Part shown: piece by piece, positions 1 to 8,047 of the stretch | Position numbering within the stretch: position 1 is the stretch's first letter | Layout of the letters: each line of letters begins with the position of its first letter | Assembly (NCBI GenBank): GCA_052169645.1 | Contig: JBQNCA010000034.1 | Location: 1-14,262, forward strand | Length of the DNA: 14,262 nt | From: JAIKWW01 sp052169645 | Lineage (GTDB): Bacteria > Bacillota > Clostridia > Peptostreptococcales > Anaerovoracaceae | Direction of reading: 5' to 3' | Made by a program: the position numbers and the translations under genes | Notes under the pieces: generated by a model | The model's database searches: none | Told to the model about the DNA's origin: nothing | The model's input: the letters and a program-made list of their open reading frames with translations, nothing else

Positions 1-7
1 TTAAGGA

Positions 8-36
8 TTGACAAGTTTTCTATATGTAACTATTAT
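8..36 (+). promoter_or_regulatory. Sigma-A-type promoter, TTGACA-N17-TATTAT
   Basis: A perfect -35 hexamer TTGACA (8-13) is separated by exactly 17 bases from TATTAT (31-36), which matches five of six bases of the -10 consensus. Transcription would start near position 43 and run toward the surface protein gene, giving a leader of roughly 610 nt if it is that gene's promoter. In DNA this AT-rich a chance match to the -10 is easy, but the exact -35 and spacing make it the best promoter candidate in the upstream region. Confidence 0.45.
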
Positions 37-283
37 TTAACTGTATTGAGTATAGTGTAATTAAATGCGCAATGTAATAGAAAAAATAATATATATTTAA
101 TATATATTTATATATTTTATATTTAATAATTTTAAGAATAGTTAAATGATAATATTGAGATATAAATATACATATAATAGAAATCAAAGTTTAGATTAAA
201 ATAATGAAAATTCTATTTAATAAATTTTTAAATTATATGAGATAAAAAGCACTGATAAAAAACAATACATAATTTTGAAATAA

Positions 284-312
284 GAAATATGTACTGTAAA
301 TGCACATATTTC
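284..312. repeat. Small inverted repeat, 9-bp perfect stem
   Basis: GAAATATGT (284-292) is the exact reverse complement of ACATATTTC (304-312), with an 11-base loop between them. It could form a hairpin in a leader transcript or be an operator. No U-tract follows, so it is not a terminator. AT-rich surroundings make a chance origin possible. Confidence 0.35.
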
Positions 313-415
313 AGAGGGTATAGGATCAATCAACAATAATAAAAAATTATAATTAACTTATTTTAAACAATATAAATTGAAATTGCGGAAGGATAGAGAG
401 ATGATATGGGATTCA

Positions 416-430
416 ACCTGATGTTCAGGT
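416..430. repeat. Small inverted repeat ACCTGA-TGT-TCAGGT
   Basis: ACCTGA (416-421) and TCAGGT (425-430) are perfect reverse complements around a three-base loop. This is one of the few GC-containing structured elements in the AT-rich upstream region. The left arm contains the stop codon of a six-codon mini-ORF (ATG 401, stop 419-421). Function unknown; a hairpin or a small operator are both possible. Confidence 0.3.
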
Positions 431-655
431 AAGTATAGAAATGAAATACAGTGAAAAATTCAGATAAATTTTAATTTCGGTTAAGAATGATAGCTAAATA
501 CTTATTTTCTGAAAAAGTGAAATAAATTATATTGACAAACGTTTAAATTTGACTGCGTAAGGAAGCACTTAAGTTATAGAAGATAATTTTTCAGATATCA
601 TTTTTATATTTTATAAGTGTAGTTTATTTTTATGAAAGGAGAAGGAAAATTTTAA

Positions 656-3600
656 ATGGTGTACTTAAAAATTAATAATTCTGTTAAGCGAGTGCTTGTA
701 CTTTTAATAAGTATAGCAATGCTGCTGAATTATAATATGTATGTACCTGCAATGGCTGCACCGACAAATCCTGCCGTTGAAACGCCCGCCCCTACAGAAG
801 CGTCTGCATTTACTGTTGAGAGCGGGATTCTGACGGGATATTCGGCGTCAGCGGCTCAAGATACATCCGTTGTTGTGATACCGGCTGAGCTGAACAAAGA
901 AAAAATCACAGGTATAAAAAAAGAAATGATTCAGGGATCTACCGATTTAAAATCGGTAGTGATACCTTCCACTGTTGCGTCTATAGGTGAATATGCCTTC
1001 GGAAATTGCTATTTTATGGAAGATGTGTATTTCTACGGTGATATAGGCACGATAGACGGAACAGCTTTCGGATGCGATTATGATGATGAGAATTATTCAG
1101 GTGAGGTCACTTTTCACTGCAAGCCGGAATACCTTGAAAATTTTAATGCTGCAAAGAAAAATTTTTATGGGACTATAACGATAAAAGCTGATATAAATTC
1201 GGAATTGTCGGATCCGGCATATCCTCAGCAGGAAGAACCTGCAGGTGGTGAAAAAGACGGTAGCGATCCTGCATTTTTCAGCTATGATATAAGAACCTTA
1301 GACGCCGGTAATAAAGTTGCATATATAAACGGGTATAAAGAAGGAGGTACCGGCGGTGATATAACCCTTCCTACAGAATATACAGATGTAGACGGCAATA
1401 AATATGATGTAAAGGGTGTGGCTGCCAGAGCTTTCAGCGGATCGAACGGAAGTGTTCAGGGTGTGAAGGATACGGTAGCTCTTTCAAAGATAACAAAGAT
1501 CACTGTTCCTGCCGAAATTACCGACATTGAAGACTTTGCTTTTAATCATGTAGGAAAATATTCGTATTCCAACCCTGCATATAATTTGAAAGAAATTGAG
1601 TTTAAAGGCAATACCGCCGATTTCGGAAAAAGTATTTTGTCAGGTAACCCTAATCTTGGAAAAGTCGTACTTCCAAGTGAACTAAAAATAATTCCGAATA
1701 ATACATTTTCGAATTGTGAAAAACTTTCTGATATAAATATACCGGAGTCCGTTGAGACTATAGGATATGCATCATTCAAAGAGTGTACAGCATTACACAA
1801 GCTCAGATTCAAGAATGATGTTCCTCCTGATATGCTATTTGATAATGATCCATGGTCCAAGGCATGGCCTTTTGCAGGTTGTAAAGCTCTTACACTCGAA
1901 GTGCCTAATGCAAAGATAAATGTATACAAAGAAGCATGGAAGAATATGCTCTCCGAGACGAATGTGAAGGCTAAAGGTGACATAAGTCTGGTAGGATGGG
2001 GCGAAGAAGGAACTATAGTAGTCTCTATTCCCGACTTTAAGATTCCTGTTGGAGAAGATGAAAGTAAGTATCTCGAATATCATGTGATAAACTTTGATAA
2101 TGATACAAAAACAGGAAATATAGAACTTAAATATGTAGGATATAACGGACAAGGTCTTTTAAGCATACCTGAAAATGTAACACATAAAGTAGAAGGAAAT
2201 GACTGGAACTTTAAAGTTATAGGAATCGGTGAAAAAGCGATCGATACCTACAGAACAGGATCCGGTTCATCAAATTACTTTTTTACAAAGGTGTCTTTCC
2301 CTGACAGTCTTACGTACATTAAAAAAGGCGGATGCTGGAGTCTTGAAAAAGTGGATGAATTGGATTTCAGTAAGACAAAGCTGAATGATATAGGTAAATA
2401 TGCTTTTCATAATTGTAAGAGTGTAAAAACTGTAAAGATACCTGCAACACTTGAGAAAATGGGTCATGAGGTTACGGAAAAATCACCTGAAACAGGTGGT
2501 GAGGGTAATCATAATTCTCAGGTAACTTACAATGAAAATGTATTTTCCTGCTGTGACAAATTAGAAAATATTTTTGTTGATCAGGATAATCCTGCGTTTA
2601 AAGATATAGATGGAATACTCTTTACAAAAGACGGCAAAAAACTTATACGCTATCCTAATGCAAAGGCATATACTCATTATGATATTCCTGTCGGAGTTGA
2701 GGTTATAGCCAGTGAAGCATTCAGACAATCAGATACAGGAAGCAGTGTATTGGAAACGGTTTCATTTCCTGAGTCGTTAAAAGAAATAGAGAGTGTGGCA
2801 TTCAGATATGCAAATCTCAAATCTTTAATTTTGCCTCCAAATGTAAAATTTGGAAATTGCGCATTCGATCTTTGTAAAAATCTTGAGAAAGTAGAGATTA
2901 CTGAAGGGGTTACGGAGATCAGTGATTATATGTTCTGGCGCTGTGAGAAGTTCAGTGACGTAAAATTACCTGATTCGTTGAAAAAAATAGGAAAATGTGC
3001 TTTTGAAAGCAATCCTGTAAAAACCCTTGATTTGAATCATGTAGAAGAACTGGGCGATTATGCTTTTAATCGTTGTAAAGAACTTACCGAATTGAAGATT
3101 CCGGCAACCGCAACTGTAATAGGCACAGGAACATTTGCCGATTGTACAAATCTTAATAAGGTGGAAATGGAAGACGGTTGTAAGACTATCGGGCGTTTTA
3201 TGCTGTTCCATGACGTAAACATAAGCGAACTTAAAATCCCTGATTCGGTAGAGTCTATCGGAGACTATGCATTAGCTTCATGCTACGGTCTTAATAAAGT
3301 GACAATACCGAGAAGCCTTTCAAAAATGGGAACTTATGTATTTAAGGGATGCGTTTTGCTGGAAAAGCTTGTTTTCCCGGATGAAGTTACTATTGCCGAA
3401 TTGCCTGAAGGAACCTTCAATAAGTGTTCAAAGCTCAAGGAAGTATCTTTAGGTCACAATATTGTGAAGACAGGAGCGGTGGCATTTTCAGAAACTGAAG
3501 GATTGGTTGTAAAATGCGCAGCAGATGAAAGTGCTTTCACTCGCAGTCCTTTTGATAATTATGCATTTGATTTGGACAACAAAAAGCTTTTCCTTAAGTA

Positions 3601-6600
3601 TGAAAATACGGGTGAAAATGATTTAAACGGATATCCTATATATAAAGTTTGGATAAAGCCGGACTATGCTCAAGGAGGAGATGTTTCGGAAGACGAATGC
3701 AAGATTGCACGTATAAGTGCGGATTCATATCCTGAGTTCATATTTGAATCGGCAAACGGGGAAATAGATCCTTCCAAGCTTTTGAATATCCCTGATGAGA
3801 ATTTCAGAGATTGTATTCTTAAGAGTGTTTTGAATGTTGAAAGAGAGCCTGTTAAAGTTAAAGGACAGACTGAAGACTACAAATATCCGATATTCGTTTC
3901 CGATCTGAATGCGATAGAAACAGCAGAAGCGCTCGAGTTTACCGGATCGGGTAAGACTAAATCAGCAAAGCAGATCAAAGATTTAACGGGTATTGAAAAC
4001 TTCAAGGCGCTTAGAAGCTTTTTGATAAAAGGTGCAACGGGACTTTCCGCAATTGACTTGTCGGCGAATAAAGAACTCGTAAGTGTAACTGTCGTTGACT
4101 GTGAATTGAATAATGCGCCTGTCTTGAAGGATTTGACAAAGCTTGAAGTATTGAAGCTTAATAAAAATAAATTTAAGACTTTGGATATTTCAACCAATAT
4201 AAATTTGAAAAAGCTTCAATCTACAGGTGTGCCTATAAAGAATGCACATAATGAGTATGAGGGTCTGACAGAAATAGATTTATCCAATAACATTAATCTT
4301 GAAGAGGTAAATCTCAGTCAGAATCAGATAAGTTCATTGGATGTTTCGAATTTGAAGAAGATGAAAGAGCTTCTCTTTACATGGACACATGTAGAAAATC
4401 TGTCTCTTGAGAATTTGACGTCTTTAGAAAGGGTAACGGGAGAGTCCAAGCAGCTCAAGGAGATGTCAGTAAAGAACAATCCTGAGTTAAATAGGATATC
4501 TGTGGACAATTCCGGACTGGAAAAAGTTACCTTTAAGAATAATCCTAAGCTTGAATATATAAGCTTGGAAAGGAACAAGTCGTTAAAGAGTATTGATGTT
4601 TCGGATATCACCTCATTAAAAAAATTGCAGCTCAGAAGTTCTGCAGTGGAAACTCTGGATATTTCTAAAAATTCCGAGCTTAAATTACTTGATATAGGTC
4701 AAAATCCTATCAAGGAATTGAATGTATCAAATAATAAGGAGCTTGAAGAATTCATTGCAAACGGTTCAGGTTTGGAAACGCTTGACGTGTCGGGACTTGA
4801 TAAGCTTGATAAATTAGAAATCAGAGGTACGGATGAAGTCGAATTTTCCGGAAAGCTCCATAAGCTTGTTTTAAAAGGAAACTCCAAGCTCAGAACAATG
4901 GATGCAGGCAACAACCTGCTTACAGAGCTTGATGTAAAGCAGGCACCTATCCTCTATAAGCTTTATTGCAATAATAACAAACTTGAAGCCTTGGATACTG
5001 AAGGACTGGCACTTTCGTCGATAAGCCTTGACAAAAATGCATTAAAAATACTCAATCTCAAAGATTCCAAGCTTAATAATCCTAATAATGCAAAAATCAA
5101 GGATCAGAATATAACCATAAAGTATGCGGTACAGGACAATGCCTATAATATTAAAATGGCTGATATAGTCGGCAGTGAAAATGTCAAAAATGTCAAGTCC
5201 GTAGAAGGTGCCGATTTTGATAAGGCAACGGGAATTGTAAAGGTTTCATTGCAAAAGCCGGATTTCAAGTACATATATCGTGCCGCTACTAAGAATGATT
5301 GGAGCGGTTCACCGTTTGATGTAGAACTGGAAGTCAATGTCAAGGTTGAAAAACTTGAAGAACAGGGAGGAGATGAAATAGATCCTTCCAAGCTTTTGAA
5401 TATACCTGATGAGAATTTCAGAGATTGTATTCTTAAGAGTGTTTTGAATGTTGAAAGAGAGCCTGTTAAAGTTAAAGGACAGACTGAAGAATATAAGTAC
5501 CCGATATTCGTTTCCGATATGAATGCGATAGAAGCTGCAGAAGCGCTCGAATTGAACGGATGGGGTAAAACTAAGTCAGCAAAGCAGATCAAAGATTTAA
5601 CGGGTATTGAAAACTTCAAAGCAATCAAGAGCTTTGTTATAAGAGGTGCAAAGGGGCTTTCCGCTATAGACTTGTCAGCTAATAAAGAACTTGTCAGTGT
5701 GACAATTGCGGATTGTGAATTGAATAATGCACCTGTATTAAAGGATTTGACAAAGCTTGAAGAATTGAAGCTTATTACGAACAAATATAAGACTTTGGAT
5801 ATTTCAACCAATATAAATTTGAAAAAGCTTCAATCTACAGGTGTAGAGATAAAAAATACAAGTGGTGAGTATGAAGGTCTGACAGAAATAGATTTATCCA
5901 ACAACACTAATCTTGAAGAGGTAAATCTCAGTCAGAATCAGATAAGCTCATTAGACGTTTCAAAGCTGAAGAAGCTGAAAGAACTTCTCTTTACATGGAC
6001 ACATATAGAAAAGCTGGCTCTTGAAGATTTGACATCTTTAAAAACAGTAACGGGAATATCAAAGCAACTCAAGGAGATGTCCGTAAAGAACAATCCTGAA
6101 TTAAATAATATCTCTGTGGATAATTCAGGACTGGAAAAGGTCACCTTGAAAAATAATCCTAAGCTTGAAAAGATAAGCTTAGAAGGAAATAAAGCATTAA
6201 AGGGTATAGATGTTTCGGACAGCCCTTCATTAAAAACGCTGCGACTTAGAAGCTCAGCAATAGAAACTCTTGATATTTCAAAGAATTCCAAGCTTAAGGG
6301 AATCGATATAGGTCAAAACCCTATTAAAGAATTGAATGTATCAAACAATAAGGCACTTGAAGAATTTATTGCAAACGGTTCGGGCTTAGAAAAGCTTGAT
6401 TTATCAGGACTTGATAAGCTGGATAAATTAGAGATAAGGGGTACGGAAAACATCGAATTTTCCGGAAAGTTGCAAAAGCTGGTTCTGAAAAGTAATTCCA
6501 AGCTCAGAACAATGGACGTAGGTAATAACCTGCTTACAGAGCTTGATATACAGCAGGCACCTATCCTTTATAAGCTTTATTGTAACAACAATAAGCTTGA

Positions 6601-7654
6601 AGCTTTGAATGCTAAGGGAATGTCGCTTATATCTTCATTAAGTCTTGACAGTAATGCGTTAAAGATTATCAACCTTGAAGATTCCGTTCTTAATAATCCT
6701 AATAGTGCTAAAATCAAGGATCAAAATATAGTTATAAAGCATAAAGTACAGGACAATGCTTATAATATAAAAATTGCTGATATTGTCGGCAGTGAAAATG
6801 TCGTAAATATCAAATCCGTAGAAGGTGCTGATTTTGATAAGGCAACGGGTATAGTAAAGGTTTCATTGCAGAAACCTGCTTTTAAGTACATATACCGTGC
6901 TGCAACGAAAAAGGATTGGAGTAATAAACCTTTTGATGTGGAATTGGAAGTCAATGTAAAGGTTGAAAAACTCGAAGAGCAGAATGATAAGCCGTCGGTA
7001 GAGTCACCGAGAAATACCGGTACTTCTTCAAATAATACTAATGCGGCAGAAAATCCTACCGTGATAGTAGATAATCCTGAAACTCCTAAGAGCGGCGGTG
7101 TAGGAACAAGCTTTAATGATATAATCGGAAAATGGTATGAAGATATAGTGAAAAAGGCTGTAGAAATGGGTATTTTCAAAGGCACATCGGAAAATACATT
7201 CTCACCTGAAAATCCTATAACAAGGGGTATGACTGCTACCGTTTTAGGAAGATATGCCAAAGCACCTGAAAGTGTCGAGAGTAATATTTTCTCTGATGTA
7301 AACAGCAATGAGTACTATGCTCCGTTTGTTGTATGGTGCAACAAGAATGGAATTGTGAAGGGTATAGCTTCCAATAAATTCGCACCTGACGAGAATATCA
7401 CAAGAGAGCAGATGGCAGCTATAATAGGCAGATATATAGAATCAAAAGGTAAGACTGTAGAGGCTTCTAAAAATATGTTTGCCGATGATGTTAAAATTTC
7501 TGCATATGCAAAGAATTATGTATATATTCTTGTAGGCTCGGGAATTCTGAAAGGTGATGACGTAAATAACTTCAGACCTTCAGACAGTCTCACAAGAGCG
7601 GAAGCTGCAGCAATAATAGTAAGAATGGACGAATTTCTTACATCGGGCAATTAA
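656..7654 (+). CDS. Giant secreted LRR surface protein with C-terminal SLH anchor
   Basis: This gene encodes 2332 residues. A signal peptide occupies residues 1-34: a basic start, the hydrophobic stretch VLVLLISIAMLL, and a likely signal-peptidase cut after AMA. Residues of roughly 55-985 carry BspA-type (LRR_5) repeats of the pattern IP-x-SV-xx-IG-xx-AF-xx-C-xx-L. Residues 1036-2109 are two tandem ~535-residue modules, each with an LRR cap (IPDENFRDCIL), internalin-like LRRs of the LDVSNN type and a ~90-residue non-LRR tail. A Ser/Thr/Asn/Pro-rich linker leads to three SLH domains (residues 2153-2332). SLH domains are known to bind pyruvylated secondary cell-wall polymer, so the protein should sit on the outer surface. 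BspA-like and internalin-like LRRs often bind host proteins or other bacteria; an adhesin role here is inference. The start is fixed by AAAGGAGAAGG ten bases upstream. The gene appears monocistronic, with a strong terminator behind it. Confidence 0.93.
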   Translation: MVYLKINNSVKRVLVLLISIAMLLNYNMYVPAMAAPTNPAVETPAPTEASAFTVESGILTGYSASAAQDTSVVVIPAELNKEKITGIKKEMIQGSTDLKSVVIPSTVASIGEYAFGNCYFMEDVYFYGDIGTIDGTAFGCDYDDENYSGEVTFHCKPEYLENFNAAKKNFYGTITIKADINSELSDPAYPQQEEPAGGEKDGSDPAFFSYDIRTLDAGNKVAYINGYKEGGTGGDITLPTEYTDVDGNKYDVKGVAARAFSGSNGSVQGVKDTVALSKITKITVPAEITDIEDFAFNHVGKYSYSNPAYNLKEIEFKGNTADFGKSILSGNPNLGKVVLPSELKIIPNNTFSNCEKLSDINIPESVETIGYASFKECTALHKLRFKNDVPPDMLFDNDPWSKAWPFAGCKALTLEVPNAKINVYKEAWKNMLSETNVKAKGDISLVGWGEEGTIVVSIPDFKIPVGEDESKYLEYHVINFDNDTKTGNIELKYVGYNGQGLLSIPENVTHKVEGNDWNFKVIGIGEKAIDTYRTGSGSSNYFFTKVSFPDSLTYIKKGGCWSLEKVDELDFSKTKLNDIGKYAFHNCKSVKTVKIPATLEKMGHEVTEKSPETGGEGNHNSQVTYNENVFSCCDKLENIFVDQDNPAFKDIDGILFTKDGKKLIRYPNAKAYTHYDIPVGVEVIASEAFRQSDTGSSVLETVSFPESLKEIESVAFRYANLKSLILPPNVKFGNCAFDLCKNLEKVEITEGVTEISDYMFWRCEKFSDVKLPDSLKKIGKCAFESNPVKTLDLNHVEELGDYAFNRCKELTELKIPATATVIGTGTFADCTNLNKVEMEDGCKTIGRFMLFHDVNISELKIPDSVESIGDYALASCYGLNKVTIPRSLSKMGTYVFKGCVLLEKLVFPDEVTIAELPEGTFNKCSKLKEVSLGHNIVKTGAVAFSETEGLVVKCAADESAFTRSPFDNYAFDLDNKKLFLKYENTGENDLNGYPIYKVWIKPDYAQGGDVSEDECKIARISADSYPEFIFESANGEIDPSKLLNIPDENFRDCILKSVLNVEREPVKVKGQTEDYKYPIFVSDLNAIETAEALEFTGSGKTKSAKQIKDLTGIENFKALRSFLIKGATGLSAIDLSANKELVSVTVVDCELNNAPVLKDLTKLEVLKLNKNKFKTLDISTNINLKKLQSTGVPIKNAHNEYEGLTEIDLSNNINLEEVNLSQNQISSLDVSNLKKMKELLFTWTHVENLSLENLTSLERVTGESKQLKEMSVKNNPELNRISVDNSGLEKVTFKNNPKLEYISLERNKSLKSIDVSDITSLKKLQLRSSAVETLDISKNSELKLLDIGQNPIKELNVSNNKELEEFIANGSGLETLDVSGLDKLDKLEIRGTDEVEFSGKLHKLVLKGNSKLRTMDAGNNLLTELDVKQAPILYKLYCNNNKLEALDTEGLALSSISLDKNALKILNLKDSKLNNPNNAKIKDQNITIKYAVQDNAYNIKMADIVGSENVKNVKSVEGADFDKATGIVKVSLQKPDFKYIYRAATKNDWSGSPFDVELEVNVKVEKLEEQGGDEIDPSKLLNIPDENFRDCILKSVLNVEREPVKVKGQTEEYKYPIFVSDMNAIEAAEALELNGWGKTKSAKQIKDLTGIENFKAIKSFVIRGAKGLSAIDLSANKELVSVTIADCELNNAPVLKDLTKLEELKLITNKYKTLDISTNINLKKLQSTGVEIKNTSGEYEGLTEIDLSNNTNLEEVNLSQNQISSLDVSKLKKLKELLFTWTHIEKLALEDLTSLKTVTGISKQLKEMSVKNNPELNNISVDNSGLEKVTLKNNPKLEKISLEGNKALKGIDVSDSPSLKTLRLRSSAIETLDISKNSKLKGIDIGQNPIKELNVSNNKALEEFIANGSGLEKLDLSGLDKLDKLEIRGTENIEFSGKLQKLVLKSNSKLRTMDVGNNLLTELDIQQAPILYKLYCNNNKLEALNAKGMSLISSLSLDSNALKIINLEDSVLNNPNSAKIKDQNIVIKHKVQDNAYNIKIADIVGSENVVNIKSVEGADFDKATGIVKVSLQKPAFKYIYRAATKKDWSNKPFDVELEVNVKVEKLEEQNDKPSVESPRNTGTSSNNTNAAENPTVIVDNPETPKSGGVGTSFNDIIGKWYEDIVKKAVEMGIFKGTSENTFSPENPITRGMTATVLGRYAKAPESVESNIFSDVNSNEYYAPFVVWCNKNGIVKGIASNKFAPDENITREQMAAIIGRYIESKGKTVEASKNMFADDVKISAYAKNYVYILVGSGILKGDDVNNFRPSDSLTRAEAAAIIVRMDEFLTSGN
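3761..5365 (+). repeat. Tandem internalin-like LRR module, copy 1 (535 codons)
   Basis: This is the first copy of a duplicated protein module (residues 1036-1570), starting EIDPSKLLNIPDENF and ending NVKVEKLEEQ. Hand alignment with copy 2 gives about 77 substitutions and one single-residue indel, about 86% identity. The first 38 codons (3761-3874) differ from copy 2 at one base only, whereas later parts carry many synonymous and non-synonymous changes. A three-codon GGD spacer joins the copies. Confidence 0.9.
5375..6982 (+). repeat. Tandem internalin-like LRR module, copy 2 (536 codons)
   Basis: This is the second copy of the module (residues 1574-2109). It is one residue longer than copy 1 near the end of the LRRs (MSLISSLSLD versus LALSSISLD). 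The LRR array is followed by the same ~90-residue segment without LRRs (KIKDQNI to VEKLEEQ), which is probably a capping or Ig-like beta domain. The duplication period is 1614 bp. Confidence 0.9.
7112..7651 (+). other. Three SLH domains (cell-wall anchor) of the surface protein
   Basis: Residues 2153-2332 contain three consecutive S-layer homology domains, beginning FNDIIGKWYEDIV, FSDVNSNEYYAPFV and FADDVKISAYAKNYV. Each has the usual G-I-x-K-G turn and an F-x-P segment. The motif known in SLH families as ITRAE reads ITRGM in domain 1, ITREQ in domain 2 and LTRAE in domain 3, so domain 3 is the most canonical. In studied SLH proteins this motif contributes to binding pyruvylated wall polymer. 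The protein ends six residues after the last SLH helix. Confidence 0.92.
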
Positions 7655-7678
7655 TTCTTAGATAAATAAACAGAAAAT

Positions 7679-7739
7679 GTGCTGCTAAACTTAAAAGGAG
7701 TCGGATATTCCGGCTCCTTTTAAGTTTAGCAGCGTTTTT
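7679..7739 (+). terminator. Very strong intrinsic terminator, 25-bp stem
   Basis: The arms 7681-7705 and 7709-7733 pair over 25 consecutive positions with a single G-U wobble (7701/7713) and a three-base loop (7706-7708). Two more wobble pairs extend the base, and TTTTT follows at 7735-7739. It starts about 25 bases after the stop codon of the surface protein gene and should stop nearly all read-through into the permease gene. Confidence 0.95.
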
Positions 7740-8047
7740 CTTATATATAATATTTTCATATTATAGCGAAAAGGATAAGATGTTATACTACTTATAGTTA
7801 TAATAAAATTTCAATTATCGAATTATTGCAGCTTCAGCATTGAAAAATAAAAATTCTGATTCCGAATCGATTTTTCAGCAGAGTATAAAGATTTGAAAAA
7901 TAACAGCAGGATTTGTATTGAGCATACCTGCAAGCGGTGAAATTGAGAAATGCCCGCACGGGGCATTAATAATCTCGGTTTAAACTGAATGTAAGTTGAC
8001 TTTGAATTTCGCATCTGCATATTATCAAATAGCATAGGGGTTAAAAT
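7740..8047. other. Intergenic region before the AEC permease, with two hairpins
   Basis: No gene is convincing here. An extended -10 (TGTTATACT, 7781-7789) with a weak -35 could start a ~250-nt leader. Two inverted repeats lie downstream: TGAAAAAT (7841-7848) with ATTTTTCA (7870-7877), enclosing GATTC-c-GAATC (7858-7868); and AATGCCC-GCACG-GGGCATT (7949-7967), which is conspicuously GC-rich for this region. Neither is followed by a U-tract. I could not match them to a riboswitch class I know. Confidence 0.5.
7996..8025 (+). promoter_or_regulatory. Promoter of the AEC permease gene, TTGACT-N18-TATTAT
   Basis: TTGACT (7996-8001, five of six consensus bases) and TATTAT (8020-8025, five of six) are 18 bases apart. 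The start would be near 8032, only about 16 bases before the ATG, so the ribosome binding site AGGGG (8036-8040) would lie at the very beginning of the transcript. Confidence 0.5.

Larger units (their letters stand above)
1..655. other. Gene-free, very AT-rich region upstream of the giant surface protein gene
   Basis: No open reading frame of useful length is present on either strand. The stretch is visibly much richer in A and T than the genes that follow. It holds a consensus-like promoter at the left end (8-36), two short perfect inverted repeats (284-312 and 416-430), a six-codon mini-ORF (401-421) behind a purine-rich stretch, and an isolated TTGACA (532-537) without a good -10 partner. 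It ends in the strong AAAGGAGAAGG ribosome binding site (635-645) of the next gene. It may be a long 5' leader or simply spacer DNA; the sequence alone does not decide. Confidence 0.6.

Noticed and set aside
532..560. TTGACA at 532-537 considered as the main promoter of the surface protein gene
   Set aside because: At 16-18 bases downstream only poor -10 sequences (such as GCGTAA) are present.
5143..5811. 222-codon open frame on the minus strand inside the surface protein gene, with a partial twin at 3877-4197
   Set aside because: It mirrors the duplicated LRR module, has Ser/Phe/Leu-rich antisense composition and no sign of its own expression; the twin exists only because the sense strand is duplicated.
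3761..6982. Repeat array considered as CRISPR or a mobile element
   Set aside because: The repeats are in-frame coding LRRs with a 1614-bp period; there are no short identical repeats with unique spacers, no transposase and no terminal inverted repeats.
6760..7308. 182-codon minus-strand frame over the linker and first SLH domain
   Set aside because: It is the antisense shadow of a clearly coding sense frame, with no family resemblance.
7949..7967. GC-rich hairpin considered as a terminator or known riboswitch core
   Set aside because: No U-tract follows and the surrounding sequence did not match any riboswitch consensus I could recall; kept only as an unexplained hairpin.
7823..8035. 70-codon minus-strand frame in the intergenic region before the permease
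   Set aside because: There is no ribosome binding site before its ATG, no recognisable protein features, and it overlaps the likely permease promoter.
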